The notes beneath the pieces were generated by a model. It did not search any database. It was given only the letters and a program-made list of their open reading frames with translations, and had not been told where the DNA came from. Below, piece by piece: positions 47,753 through 60,929 of a DNA stretch of 64,000 bases (its first letter is position 1; each line of letters starts with the position of its first letter). The DNA comes from Protula sp. h YS-2021 (Eukaryota > Annelida > Polychaeta > Sabellida > Serpulidae): assembly GCA_949752745.1 (NCBI GenBank), contig OX457032.1, forward strand, positions 14,320,336 to 14,384,335, written 5' to 3'. The position numbers were made by a program, and so were the translations under genes.

Positions 47753-47903
47753 CAGGGTTCGCGCTTGGTTCTCAGGAAAGCGAGTCAAAAAAGGAAAGTG
47801 TGACTCAGTTGGGTCCAGAAAGACTCGGTGGGTTCGGAAAAAGTGAGTCATTTCGTAAAAAATGCCTAAAAAGTGGACAAAAACCCTGCCAACGCGAACC
47901 CTG
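47753..47903. mobile_element. hAT-like MITE, 151 bp
   Basis: Ends are CAGGGTTCGCG and CGCGAACCCTG, perfect inverted 11-mers of hAT type. Flanking octamers acttgccg (47745-47752) and actggccg (47904-47911) differ at one position, fitting an 8-bp target duplication. No coding capacity. Confidence 0.75.
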
Positions 47904-48589
47904 ACTGGCCGCCTGTGACGCTTTGCAGACCTTGATACTGGAGTGGGGGTGTGGGGGAGAATAAAGGTGGGAAGGTAATTTTGAGGCTAGACGCGGTCCG
48001 CGCAATGCCAATTTCGTTAAAAAATATCGGAGGGGACAATTTTCATCATTGCTCCGCGTTTCCCACAAAAAGGGGGTGCTTTCAGAAGGGTTTCGGACAT
48101 TTTGCCGGTGGGACAATTGCCGGTGGACATTTGCCGATCTAGGACATTTGCCGGTGGGACTTTTGCCCGTATTTTGAAAGAAATATAAGATGACTTGTAT
48201 TTCATTTTATTCTCAATTCTTTTATAACGATGTGCGCGTTTGGTTAAAAAAGGGGATATTATTTCAAAACTGGTACTGGGGGTATCATGGATACGAATGG
48301 TAAGCAGTTTGTACGTGAGTGCGCCCACCCTCCCCCCCCCACCTTCCCATGGGACGTCGGTGACATGTTTGTAGAAACAACATCACCATGCAAATTGTCC
48401 TTAGCTAAAACACACCCACTTTCCGATGGATTTAGTGGATAGAATTCTATACCCTAGCAAACAAAATTCTGTTTATTTTTGCCCACGTTTTTTTCTGTGG
48501 CAGTTCAATTTGTTTGGCTGTGATTTCCCAGAATTCCATCGTGAGATGACTGAGCTTGCCGCTTCTTGATGTCTCAGATTGTTACTTTA

Positions 48590-49915
48590 CTAAGTTTGCC
48601 TTCTGATTGGGACCTTCGGATTGAAGCCTTCGGATCGGGCCTTCTGATTGGGGCCTTCGGATTGAGGCCTTCTGATTGGGACCTTCGGATCGGGCCTTCG
48701 GATTGGGGCCTGCGGATTGAGGCCCCTTCTGATTGGGGCCTTCGGATTGGGACCTTCGGATTGGGGCCTTTGGATTGGGGCCTTCGGATTGGGGCCTTCG
48801 GATTGGGGCCTTCGGATTGAGGCCTTCGGATTGGGGCCTTCGGAGTGAGGCCTTCGGATTGGGGCCTTCGGATTGAGGCCTTCGGATTGGGGCCTTCGGA
48901 TTGGGGCCTTCGGATTGGGGCCTTCAGATCGGGCCTTCGGATTGGGGCCTTCGGATTGGGACCTTCGGATTGGGGCCTTCGGATCGGGCCTTCTGATTGG
49001 GGCCTTCGGATTGGGGCCTTCGGATTGGGCCTTCGGATTGAGGCCTTCTGATTGGGGCCTTCGGATTGGGGCCTTCGGATTGGGGCCTTCGGATCGGGCC
49101 TTCTGATTGGGGCCTTGTGATTGAGGCCTTCTGATTGGGCCTTCGGATTGAGGCCTTCTGATTGGGGCCTTCGGATTGGGGCCTTCTGATTGGGGCCTTC
49201 GGATTGGGGCCTTCTGATTGGGGCCTCCGGATTGGGGCCTTCTGATTGGGGCCTTCTGATTGGGGCCTTCGGATTGAGGCCTTCTGATTGGGGCCTTCGG
49301 ATTGAGGCCTTCGGATCGGGCCTTCTGATTGGGGCTTTCGGATTGAGGCCTTCTGATTGGGGCTTTCGGATTGAGGCCTTCTGATTGGGGCCTTCGGATT
49401 GAGGCCTTCGGATTGAGGCATCTGATTGGGGCCTTCGGATTGGGGGCTTCTGATTGGGGCCTTCGGATCGGGCCTTCTGATTGGGGCCTTCGGATTGAGG
49501 CCTTCTGATTAGGGCCTTCGGTTCGGGCCTTCGGATTGAGGCCTTCTGATTGGGGCCTTCTGATTAGGGCCTTCGGATTGAGGCCTTCGGATTGGGGCCT
49601 TCGGATTGGGGCCTTCGGATTGAGGCCTTCTGATTGGCACCTTCGCATTGGGGCCTTCGGATTGAGGCCTTCGGATTGGGACCTTCGGATTGGGGCCTTC
49701 GGATTGGGACCTTCGTATTGGGGGGTCATCGGATCGGGCCTTCTGATTGGGGCCTTCGGATGTGGGCCTTCGGATTGAGGCCTTCTGATTGGGACCTTCG
49801 GATCGGGCCTTCTAATTGGGGCCTTCGGATTGAGGCCTTCTGATTGGGGCCTTCGGATTGAGGCCTTCGGATCGGGCCTTCGGATTGGGGCCTTCGGATT
49901 GGGGCCTTTGGATTG
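48590..49915 (+). repeat. 14-bp minisatellite, about 95 copies
   Basis: Unit ttcggattggggcc with variants ttctgatt, attgagg and a 13-bp ggatcgggcc form, giving local higher-order patterns. The 379-aa frame on the minus strand across it is a repeat artefact. Confidence 0.93.
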
Positions 49916-52900
49916 CTTACAATAGCAGAAGTTCCTTTCCAGCGTACAGTTGTTTACCTCGCTTTGTTTTCTTATGATGCACTTCTTACATTTCCATGCT
50001 CTGGCTTATTTTCTTAGCTTATTATATCTTGATCTTTTTCCTGCTGGGCCATGGTTTTCTTCAGGTGCTGTCTTCAGTCTTCTTTGATCTATTTTGTCTC
50101 TGCTTTGCCTTTGATCCATTTAATGACTTGTTTCTTTTTCTCTTTATTTCTGATGCCATCAGTCTTGACGATTTTATCCATATATATAGAATAATTATGG
50201 TCTCAGGTTGGTATTATTTTCCGTGTGACCCCCCTCCCCCTCCGCCACCCACCCGTGCGCCATCACAGTTAATTACGAAATGATAAGGATTTACAGAAAA
50301 AAGGGCTTGTGCGTTAGCATCAGTTCATCACTTTCAAAGAATGCTGGGAGCCCAGCCTTAAACAGTCTAAATTGAGTAGTCGCATAACACTATTTTCAAG
50401 ACAAAGTACTGCAAAGAGTATGCACGTATCTTAAGACCCGTTAGTGATTTTAAAATGGTGTGCAGTTAGTACCACGTGATCTTTTAGAGCCGATGAAATT
50501 GCTTCTATATGGGTGCAGCAATATGAAACTTTTCTGTCACTGTTGCAGCCCAATTAACATCAAGCAAAATGCAGAAGTGCCCAAAAAAACAGAAAAGGCG
50601 CCAAATGTCAAACTTTGGTCAATTTGAAAAAATAATACGGCGTTGCACATCTATAATTTGTATATTTGTACCGTATAAAAATTTCAGAGCCCATCGCCCA
50701 ACTGTTTCGAGAAGTCGTTCGGGCAGCGCGTTGTGACTGACGGACGGGCGGAAAAACACAGCATTTTGTAGTGACAAAATGCGAAGAGAAGGCAGGCATA
50801 TAGGTGAGTGCCGAGTTGTCGGTACTTTATGCGGCTTGATGCGTGACTAACTCGAGAGTAAGGTGAATATTGTAAAATAAGTTTGTCGCTGACACACAGT
50901 AGAACCTTGTTAGGACGATATCGATTTTAACGACATGGAGCTGGTAACGACACTACTTTATGGACTCATCTGAGTTTTCCGTTGTCTTACATTATCGGTT
51001 ATAACGACATATCGGGTATAGCGACCTAATTTCGCGGTCACAGCAAAGTCGTTATAACGGGGTTTCACTGTATTTGGCTACTTCTCATCCAGTATTTGTG
51101 AATGTGAGACTTATGGCGGAGATAAAACTCAACAGATCGTCGGCTTGCCAATCACACGAGCCCTTGCCTTTCATTGACCTTTTCGGACCGAAAAATATCT
51201 TGTATTTCAGTCAATTAGAATCCACCAAATCTGTATGATATCCGGATTCCGGGTGTAACATTTGATCGATCCCCTTGTTACTTATATCGATTGCAATTAA
51301 TTTTTTTTCTTGAAAGTAATTTTTAAAAAGATTTTTTCAGTCTATGTGCGTCATTTGAATTCTTCACAGATAAGGGTTTTGATTTCACAATGTGTATACG
51401 ACCGATGTGTACTCATCCAGTTCAAGATTAAATTGAAAACCTATACAGTCAAGTGCACATCCGTAGACGAGGCAATCCGTTAGCGTTGAGGAGAGTGGTG
51501 ATGTATGACCCACATACGTGGAGTAGCAGTGTGTAACAGGCTGTGATTGTGTGGCCCTAAAGATTGCTCGTATATCCCGTGGAATCTCGTCTACACGCTG
51601 AGATAACACGTGATAACACGCCGCGAACACTTCATTATCGCTCACTCAAACTTCGTTTCATTATCGCTCTCAGGCAGCAGCTTCTTCTAAAAACATTCTT
51701 CTTACGCGGTGAAAAATACATTTTTTGTCGACCCCTTCTATCTGACCGTAGTTTTGTAATGGGCGATTTTGAATGGATTTTATATTTAAGACTGTTATAG
51801 TTATTTTGGACAAGGCGGGAAGGAGTAGGGATTAAAAAATAAATAAATAAATAAACAAATAAACAAAAAACTCACTGCCGTGTGTCGATGGGTAGGTGTT
51901 TGAAGTACGACATGGTGGCCTGTGCAATACGGCGTTGGCATGGACTAGCTTGTTGTTTTGGCAGGCATGTACCGCTATACGTTAGATGGCCGGCAAGCTT
52001 CTTGAATAATTCACGACTAGAGACCCCAGGCCCCCATTGTGTGGCGGGCGGAGCTTGATGGATAGCTGTTACATGTTGCCTTGTCACAAGTACTTACTGT
52101 CCTGGCGTGTGTGAATCTTGAGTCGCATGAGTATCTGACTCCCAAAACCTGGTGAGGACAGTACACAGCCCGTTTATCCGTCATGTTATACTAAGACCTG
52201 GTGAGGATAGCAGAGTAGAGTAGAGCAGGTGTACCCCGTGAAGTTTCCGAACAGTATATGTGCATTTCCGATAACTTCAATAGAACCGCCGTCATTTCTT
52301 GCAATAGAAGATATACGGATTATTTTAGACCAAAAAGAAAAAAAAGGACAAAAAAAAACAAAAACAAACAAAAAAAGCAATCAGTGTATGACTGATCTCG
52401 CTGAATGCCAAATCACACCCTGTATGGAACAAGATGGTGGAATGATAGGAATTTTCGGCCTGTCCTGGTTGGATCTCACCTCTATCCCATTAACAAACAG
52501 CGAAATTTTGTCGCGATCCCAAAGGAAGGGGAGGAAAAAATCGGGCGGAATAGACAGTGAAGTGTGAAAAATGGAAAGGAATAAGATGGTTGGATGGGGA
52601 AGAGAGGGGGAGCCGTTGATTGGCTGAGGGATCCTAAAAATGATAAGGGATGTGGTTTTGCTTCGGTTTGCATTTTTCTTAGACAATGTTGTCAATTTCT
52701 GTCCGAAATCAATAGCCAGTGAAATCGAATGCGTTCTTCTTGGTCATGCAATTAAAGTGTCAAAAAGTCTGCATGCTGAAGATCGGGGGAAACGAACTGT
52801 GAAGGAAAGTTGTAATAAGACTGACTGGAAGCACCGATAAACTAGCGAGAGTTAACCTACCACGCAGAGCTCCAGGGTATCGGTGGCTAATTGCGCCACC

Positions 52901-53400
52901 AAAGTCAAGCAATATGGTTTAGTACAGCAAAGAAATAACCAGTAATAGACAAAAGAAACTTAATTAGCATCACGTTTCATTAAATCCCCTGCAGCTGCGT
53001 TAAGTGGTTAATACCACTCAGAACACTCTAAAAATAGCGCAAAATAAGTCTTGGGTTTCCCTCTGCGAATTTGAAAAACGTTTCCGTGAGAGGGGGCTTT
53101 ACTTCGGAAGTGTCTACCATTACACCTACTTACTGTTTGTGTTTCGATTTCTTTTTTCGTTTTCGCTGTTAGCATTGCGAGTCGGAGCTGAGGCAATACC
53201 CAAACCAATTCTACCGTCGATATCTGGGACTTATAGTGCATGTTTGTATAGACTGAACAGATGTAATTTTTTCTTCGTATAGAATGGTAGTGCGGTAATG
53301 GTGTTTTATGAATCCGGGCCTTGCGCACTGATGTGAGATCTCGAAAATATGGTTTTAACGTCAGTGATCATTTCACCTATATTCCCTTAATCACGTCGAA
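49916..53400. other. Host non-coding DNA
   Basis: Apart from the pogo-like MITE at 50897-51070 I recognise nothing. Open frames at 51385-51645 and 52229-52567 have no family match and no clear splice context. Confidence 0.45.
50897..51070. mobile_element. pogo/Tigger-like MITE, about 174 bp
   Basis: The left end cagtagaaccttgttaggac and the reverse complement of the right end (cagtgaaaccccgttataac) form imperfect inverted repeats of the type seen in pogo-family elements. TA follows the right end; the left flank is CA. Confidence 0.55.
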
Positions 53401-53404
53401 TAAC

Positions 53405-54235
53405 TAGGATGATTGACGTTCTGTACGATGACTTTGACGTTGTGCTGGGCGTGTTGAGTATTGCGATAACTTTGACGTTGTGCTGGGCGTGTTGAGTAGT
53501 GCGATGACTTTGACGTTGTGCTGGGCGTGTTGAGTATTGCGATAACTTTGACGTTGTGCTGGGCGTGTTGAGTAGTGCGATGACTTTGACGTTGTGCTGG
53601 GCGTGTTGAGTAGTGCGATGACTTTGACGTTGTGCTGGGCGTGTTGAGTAGTGCGATGACTTTGACGTTGTGCTGGGCGTGTTGAGTAGTGGGATGACTT
53701 TGACGCTGTGTTGAACGTGGTGACTAGTGCGATGACTTTGACGTTGTGCTGGGCGTGTTGAGTAGTGGGATGACTTTGACGCTGTGTTGAACGTGGTGAC
53801 TAGTGCGATGACTTTGACGTTGTGCTGGGCGTGTAGAGTAGTACGATGACTTTGACGTTGTGCTGGGCGTGTTGAGTAGTGCGATGACTTTGACGTTGTG
53901 CTGGGCGTGTTGAGTAGTGCGATGACTTTGACGTTGTGCTGGGCGTGTTGAGTAGTGGGATGACTTTGACGCTGTGTTGAACGTGGTGACTAGTGCGATG
54001 ACTTTGACGTTGTGCTGGGCGTGTAGAGTAGTACGATGACTTTGACGTTGTGCTGGGCGTGTTGAGTAGTGCGATGACTTTGACGTTGTGCTGGGCGTGT
54101 TGAGTAGTGGGATGACTTTGACGCTGTGTTGAACGTGGTGACTAGTGCGATGACTTTGACGTTCTGCTGGGCGTGTTGAGTAGTGGGATAACTTTGACGT
54201 TGTGCTGTGCGTGTTGAATAATACGATAACGTTAG
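53405..54235 (+). repeat. 38-39 bp minisatellite with higher-order structure, about 21 copies
   Basis: Unit gatgactttgacgttgtgct then gggcgtgttgagtagtgc. A variant unit (cgctgtgttgaacgtggtgac) recurs every two to five units, showing amplification of multi-unit blocks. Confidence 0.92.
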
Positions 54236-54241
54236 TGTTCT

Positions 54242-55107
54242 GCCGCCGTATTCACGAAAGTTAACTCTTTGGTTTGGGTTAAACCAGTGGGTTAAACCAA
54301 AAAATTTGGATTAGCTAAACCAATGGTTTAAACCTTATTCACAAAACAAGTTTAACCGTGGTTTAACTAAACCGATGGTTTTACTTTTGGTTTAAGTAAA
54401 ACCGCAGTTAACCCAAATACGTCATCATTATTGGTGGAGAACACAGGGAATTTTCCAAGAGACTGGCACTCACTGGAAAGGGGAAAAAATGTGTTTTGTT
54501 TATTTTCATCATTTACATAGATTTCTTGGCGATGTCCATTTGAATCCTGCCAAGATTCACTGTATGGAAAACCTCTGGTAAACTCAGGGAGTTTCATTTC
54601 GGATTCCAGATGGCCACCCTGCTAGAGGTGGGGGCATTACAACCCATAAAAGCCCCCCCCCCCCCCCCCACTCTTCCTTGGATCTGCCACTGGTAAATAT
54701 AGTGTAGTTTTCATATATAATACAGGCCTGTGCCTCCCCTCCCTCTGCAAAATCCTGTACTCGACAATGCTTTCTCCATGATTTAGTCTGCAAACTTGGT
54801 ATTTGGGATAACAAGTCAATTTCAAACACAGTTGTACTTCATTCCTCTTCCCCCTCCTAGAGAGAAAAAAGGAGGAGGAACACAAATGAAATGACTTAAA
54901 CATTTCTCAGGAACCTAATCCTGGTTTAACCCACCTCACAAGCAGGGTAAACGTTTTGGTTTAACCCACTGGTTTAAACCATAGTTAACTTTTGTGAATA
55001 TGACATAAGTGAACCCAATGGTTTAAACTTGGTTTAAACCGCGAAGTTAACTTTTTGGATTAAGTTATGGGTTAACCCATTGGTTTAACTTTCGTGTACA
55101 CGGCGGC
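54242..55107. mobile_element. Non-autonomous DNA element rich in ggtttaa motifs, about 866 bp
   Basis: The left end gccgccgtattcacgaaagt and the reverse complement of the right end (gccgccgtgtacacgaaagt) match. Both ends contain clusters of ggtttaacc/ggttaaacc in both orientations. It abuts the 38-bp minisatellite. No coding sequence seen. Confidence 0.65.
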
Positions 55108-55174
55108 TGCTTTGAACGCTTTGGTTCGGGTATAGCTCTGCTTGTTTCCTCTAGGAGACGTATACACGTGAGAT

Positions 55175-56152
55175 TTAGAACCTGTCCAGTGTACCCACGG
55201 AAAAGCCTGTAAAGTCATGGAAATTTTTTACCAACCTGAAAAATCATGGAAAAGCCATGGAATGTTTAAAAAATTAGAACAAGCCTTGAAAAAGTCACGG
55301 ATTTTTTGTATTTATTTATTTATTTATTTTTTGTGGTAGGGAAAATATTTTTCAGGTTTCGAGGAATTGATCATCTCTCCAAGGAAACAAGCAAATAAAC
55401 AATCTGAATGAACGTCCTTTCTTAACAGTAGATATTCTCATCATTTCTTTGAACTGTATTCAAGACCTATTTTTCATCACTTCTGTAGGTCATATAGAAA
55501 TAATTACTCGGTTTACAAATTTTTGAAAGTCATGCAGTGCTGCCACTTGATATTTTATTTAAAGTATGATACTTATTTCGAGGAAAGTCCGAAATGATAC
55601 TTTATATGCTTTATTGGTACTTAACGTACTTTATTGATACTTTATTTGAATGTTGATACTTTTTGCTACTTGTTCTAATTTTTTTGCCTGTTTTTTTATT
55701 TCTTTCTGATAATGCCCCTTGAAAATTTTCTATATATATATATTTTTTTTCATATATATTGTGTTTATATTTTTTAATTATTGTTTTTTTTTGAAAGCGA
55801 ATGGAAACTAGTTGAATGTGTTATTGCTTTAAAACACATGTAACCATTTTGTCGCATCCTTTTGCAATATCGAAAAATTTGTACAGCTAAGTAACCAAGT
55901 TTTTTATTTTGACCTTTTGATATAGACGCATTAAATGAAACAATTTGTTTACACTGTATTGATACTTTTTGTCAATAAAATAATACTTAATAATAATACC
56001 TTTTTCGGATCTTGAGTTACTTTATTTACACCCCTTTAATACTTTATTTTTGACATTTTGGAGTGGCAGCACTGGTCATGGAAAAATGAAATTAAATCCA
56101 TGGAAAGCATAGAATTTCAATTTCCTAAAAGCGCGGGAAACCTGGACCAGTT
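55175..56152. mobile_element. Older repeat element interrupted by an AT-rich hAT-like insertion
   Basis: aagtcatggaaa motifs at 55210-55310 and again at 56075-56120 appear to be parts of one repeat with weakly inverted ends (ctgtccagtgtaccc and, inverted, ctggtccaggtttccc). It is split by the element at 55535-56074. Confidence 0.4.
55535..56074. mobile_element. AT-rich MITE, 540 bp, with 13-bp inverted ends
   Basis: CAGTGCTGCCACT at the left and AGTGGCAGCACTG at the right are perfect inverted repeats. The hexamer gtcatg directly flanks both sides (55529-55534 and 56075-56080). The interior is AT-rich with many gatactttatt motifs and no gene. Confidence 0.75.
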
Positions 56153-59100
56153 TTGAAAATAAACCAAATTCTTCAAACAACATTTTTAGCCGTGTATGGT
56201 GTGTTAATATCCCGTCAGTAAGATAAACATTTGTGCAGTTTGTGTATTCGGCTATGCCGTGTTGTTGTCGTGCCTTAAAAGCAATTGAGTATTTGCAGAA
56301 TGGCAGGAACAGTAGACTTTTAATCTCGTCATTTCCTTCGTGCTGACAAACATTGCAAGCGAAAAAATAAGTCATTTATTTGCTGCAGTCAAAAATGTCT
56401 AATGGATTGATGATTATCGGGTAAATAGTGGAGAATGGCACGCCTATTGGAGCGACGTTTGTTATAAGCCCTAGACAATAGGAAACTGTCACGATCACTT
56501 AAGGTCGTGGAATCAGGTCAGTGCGACTAAAATCGTCTTGTTGTTTGGAGTAAATATGAGTGCTCCATCCACGACCCGCTGCATTCTGTTCACGGCTTGA
56601 GTTTTATGGAGCGGAATGAGTGGGTGTTTTTGGTGCGGAAGGTAAAAGATAGCACTTTAGGAATTCGATAAGTTTCGAATATATGACACATGATGTCTAT
56701 AATTTTTGATAGACAAAGACCTGTGAAAAATCTTAACATGGATTTTTAAACTGCAAAAAATACATGTAAAATGCCAGATTTCCTTTTCACTAACCGAAGT
56801 CAAATTCTGGAGTTCGCGAAGTGTGTGGTATACATAAAGACAGTGAGACCAGTACACATTGGCGAAAGTGTACACACGTAAAGGTGCTACAACAGATTGA
56901 GCTGTACTGCAGGTCAAGACCAATTGTATATATGTGTAGAGAAAGGCAAAAAATACATTCTACTCTAGTGGCATATACAAAAAGATCCACGATAAAAAAT
57001 AACAAAACCCGTTGATAAGCTTGTGCGAGTAACTGTAATCCAACCATCCACGCTGCAAGTAGCCGCCCATTCGTCTTACGGCACGCAGGCGCTGCTTACG
57101 TCAGAGAAGGACACGCGTGTGTCATCTAAAATGCTCATGCGGATTTGAACACATATCTACGTTCTCCATTTTTGCCTTTTTTTCCCTGGCATTTTAAAAC
57201 GTACACACTCACATATTTCCGTGTAGAAAATCACTAGAGCTGTGTTGGTCGATTTCTGTCATTTTTATCGCCATTTTTTTCGCCATTTCGCTATTACTCG
57301 CAGAGTCAAAAGTACCGTATTTCGACCAGGGTGAAAAATATCGAAATTCTTATTTACTTGATATATTCTCATTTTAAATAATATCTGTTTTCAAAGCCCT
57401 ACTGTTCTCAGATATATGCTCTGGTGGCTTCTAAATGTGACTTCTTAACTTCCCCGCGCCACGTTCTTATTTTTGCTGTAACGAATTTCAAGATGGGATT
57501 CCAAGTACGACGCAAGATTAGTGGAACATGATATTCGCTGTCCCATTCTCCCGACTAAGACCAAAAGCAAACGCGTTGCAAATTTTTACAATCTTTTTTT
57601 TTTTTTCTTCTTCTTCACAAAAGCAGTTTGCCGATAGAGTTGATCGCTTACGTTATTTCTTTAACTGCGTCACAAATTGCGTCAACTTTGATGTGGAAGC
57701 AGTTTCGTGGCACAAGGTCGCAGTTGGACGGTGAAGGGGTTTGCTTAATTGCGTTTGATTGACTGACATTTTCATATACTGCTTTAATTATGACACATTA
57801 TTTCTGTACTAGGACTAAGACTGGTCCTAGGTGACGGTATAAAAACAAGCGCGAGTTGTGCTGGGTGCTCAGAAATTCCCTCATTTTTGTTGATAATGGC
57901 GGCTGTTTGCGCTCAAATTGAGTAAATTTGGTCACCTGGAAAGGTAGACATTTGTCTTCTGGTTACATGTTAAAAGATTGTCTGTTGTCACAAAATGTCA
58001 CCCACGTTTCCTCATGAGATTATTTTTTAAAGTTCGTATCCATAGAAACGATGTCGCGTGACTGACTGAGAGTGCCTTGTGACGTCACCGTATTGTTGTA
58101 ATGGCTACTGACGTGTTTAGAAAGAGAAATTCAATTTGCTGTCTTGTAACTGGCAACCAATTGAAGACTTACCTTGTAAAACCAACATAAGTGTTTTAAC
58201 GGCTTCGAGTGTCATCACACCAGCTGGTAAACCATCACCTGCCCCCACCCCACCCCCCACCCCCCACCCCCTTACCCCTTGGGGTTTTACATTGACTGTG
58301 AAACCGTTATCATATATTGACAGAAAGGCGTCTGTCGATCTTGACGTTGTTTTGCACCACAACAGGCTGGCTGATTTTTGTAAAAAAATAGTAAAAAATG
58401 TTTTTAGGAACTAAAAATAAAAAAGAGAGAAGATCAAAGAAGATTTGGTATTTTAAGTACGTCATATGACTTAAAAGTAGACGTGGCCTTTGGTCATGTG
58501 ATGAAGCGTGTAATGAAGCGTGGCGATTTAAGCGATAACAGAACCGCTAAATCCAGTGTTATGTAAACCGATTACGTCAGTCAGTCGTCTTGTGAGGTAC
58601 GAGGTTAAAACTTAGCGTCGACGCAACAACTGGAAAAAAGATTTGTTTGTTTTTCAAATAAAAGGAATAAGAAAACTGGGTTGTTTGGATTTTTCCTTGC
58701 TACAGATGTAGAGCAGTATCTATGTTGTATGCGATGACTTCGGCGAGCGCGAATTCTATACTCGTGACGTAATCACAGTGCCATTGCCCCTGACCTCCAA
58801 CCGTTTCAATCATACCACCCCTCGCCCCCCCCCCCCCACCCTCCATACACATGCACACAGAGATCCTAATTTGGCCTTCGCCGAAGACTGTTTGAAAACA
58901 ACCTTTGCCTTTACTCTAACAGTTCAGCAATTGGACAAAGGTTAGAAATGATTAAACAGTGTATAACCGGTATATATTGAATCCTCGGAACCAAGTCTAG
59001 CGCAGCCATTTTTCTAATTTGATATTTTAAATCAGTGTAACAAAATTACTGGGGGCGGGTGTTGGAAGAGAGATAGGTCATATGTTGTCGTGCCGTATGC

Positions 59101-60560
59101 TCAATTCTTACTTCAGTCCAGTGACGGTGTCTCTGCTTTGTTCGGTTAAGCATCTTCTTCTCTTTGTGTTGTTTCATTCTTTCTTTAATGCATTTTTTTC
59201 TTTATTTCTTTTCGGTATCAATTTGCGTTTGTAGGCCATTTCAGACAGAAAAAAATATTAAAAAAAAAACTCACACAGAAAACTTAACATCAACGGTTTG
59301 ACTTTTTTCAGCTTAAATCTGGGTGATTTCTTGTAGTTTGCATGTTAAATGCCGTTGCCTGTCACAACGTGTCACCCTGTAATTCACAAGATGGTTTTTT
59401 TTTTGTTGTTGCTATGGCAACCCTTGTCAAGGAAGCCTCATCCTGCACTGAAATACCATTTTATGTTGAATTTTTCTCAGATTTTTAAGATTTGTTTTGT
59501 ACAAAAATAAAATGAAACAGTAAGGTAAAAATTAACGCCAACAAATACTTGAATGAAAAATTTACCCAAGCTCTTCCTGTTGAATTCTAATTTTTATCAG
59601 CAACAGTGAGATACAATTTTGTTTCTTTTTGAACGACTATGTGAGGAAGAATGGGTTTGCCTGTTGCTCGGATGTCCGTCTGTCTATCACGCTGGCACAG
59701 CGTACGCTGTAAGCCTGGACAGATACAGCAAATCACCCCTTCCTTCTCCTCACCCCTATCCCCATGCGAAACACCCCTCCCCCTAACCCTTCCCCATGCA
59801 AGCACCACGCCCCTGCGACTACACCTCTCCCTATGCAAACACCCCTCCCCCTAACCCATACCCATGCAAACACCCCGCCCCTCCCCCTACCCCCATCTCC
59901 ATGCAAACACCCCTCCCCATGCAAACACCCCCCTACACCCCTCCCCATGCAAACACCCCTCCCCCTAATCCTTCCCCATGCAAGCACCCCGCCCCTCCCC
60001 CTACCCCCATCCCCATGCAAACACCACTTTCCCTGCCCCTTCCCCATACAGACGATCTGCCCCCGTCCCTACCCCCCCCCCCACCCCCCCCCCATGCAAC
60101 AAACCTCCTTTCAGGTGTAATTAGCGGTGAGCAAGTGCCGTAACTGAACAAGTACATGAACACAGTCGTTCATCAAAAAGCCCAGCCGCCGCAATACAAC
60201 AGAGTGGAAGTGTAAGCACTTTTTGTCTAACATCATTTTGTGATTCCTGTTCTTCCCAGTCGGCTTGTTAATCTAGTACGATCCTGTTATGAAAAGGTAT
60301 CTGGAAATCTACAACAGGTTCCACCTTTTTACGTAATATCAAAATCAAAGCAACCTTGTTTATAGTCAGTGTTCCGTAACCTGTTTTTTTTCGGCATCCT
60401 TTTGCTTGTATTTCTTTTGTTGTTGGCGAGCTTATTTAGTGTTTCTTTTTGCATAAATAAATTTTCTCATCTATCAACCGAAGAATGAGACCCAGAAATC
60501 ATGTTATGAAAGTCATTTCCATGCCAGTTACTAAACAAACTGGGATCTACAGTAAAATCT
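56153..60560. other. Host DNA with no confident gene
   Basis: Contains a pyrimidine-rich array of ccatgcaaacacccctccccct units at 59740-60100 and a possible 3'-terminal exon reported separately (58130-58414). Everything else looks like anonymous intron or intergenic DNA. Confidence 0.4.
58130..58414 (+). CDS. Possible 3'-terminal exon of an unidentified host gene
   Basis: An open frame with balanced amino-acid use (LSCNWQPIEDLPCKTN; WGFTLTVKPLSYIDRKASVD; HHNRLADFCKKIV) ends in TAA and is followed within 15 nt by an AATAAA. A proline-rich insert in the middle comes from a C-tract. I cannot assign a family, and the upstream acceptor is not clear. It could be chance. Confidence 0.25.
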   Translation, partial: FNLLSCNWQPIEDLPCKTNISVLTASSVITPAGKPSPAPTPPPTPHPLTPWGFTLTVKPLSYIDRKASVDLDVVLHHNRLADFCKKIVKNVFRN

Positions 60561-60599
60561 TAGCTAGTGAATGTTCCTGCTTTATGGACACTATTTCCC

Positions 60600-60795
60600 T
60601 CGCATTTCTGAATTTCATGATGAAATTCACCTCTGTTTAGTGAACACCTCGGTGTAATGAACATGTCACCTCTGTTTAGTGAACACCTCGGTATAATGAA
60701 CGTGTCACCTCTGTTTAGTGAACACCTCGGTATCAATGAACATGTCACCCTGTTTAGTGAACACCTCGGTATAATGAACATGTCACCCTGTTCGC
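60600..60795 (+). repeat. 39-bp minisatellite, four to five copies
   Basis: Unit ctctgtttagtgaacacctc then ggtataatgaacatgtcac. The left side (cagtaaaatcttagctagtg at 60551) resembles a DNA transposon end. Confidence 0.8.
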
Positions 60796-60929
60796 AAGGT
60801 GTTTATCACATAAGTTATCCGGTGTAACAATGCGTTTAGCCCTTATATGATCAAAGTAGAGTGCTTGCTGTGCAACTTGCCTTTGAGAGCGGACTAGCGA
60901 GATTGGCTGACTAGGTGCCGCCTGACTGC

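Noticed and set aside
48590..49729. 379-aa Pro/Lys/Ser-rich minus-strand frame
   Set aside because: Product of the 14-bp minisatellite; a 42-nt (3 x 14) protein period appears in all frames.
59733..60163. Overlapping Pro-rich and Gly-rich frames on both strands
   Set aside because: Generated by the ccatgcaaacacccctccccct repeat.
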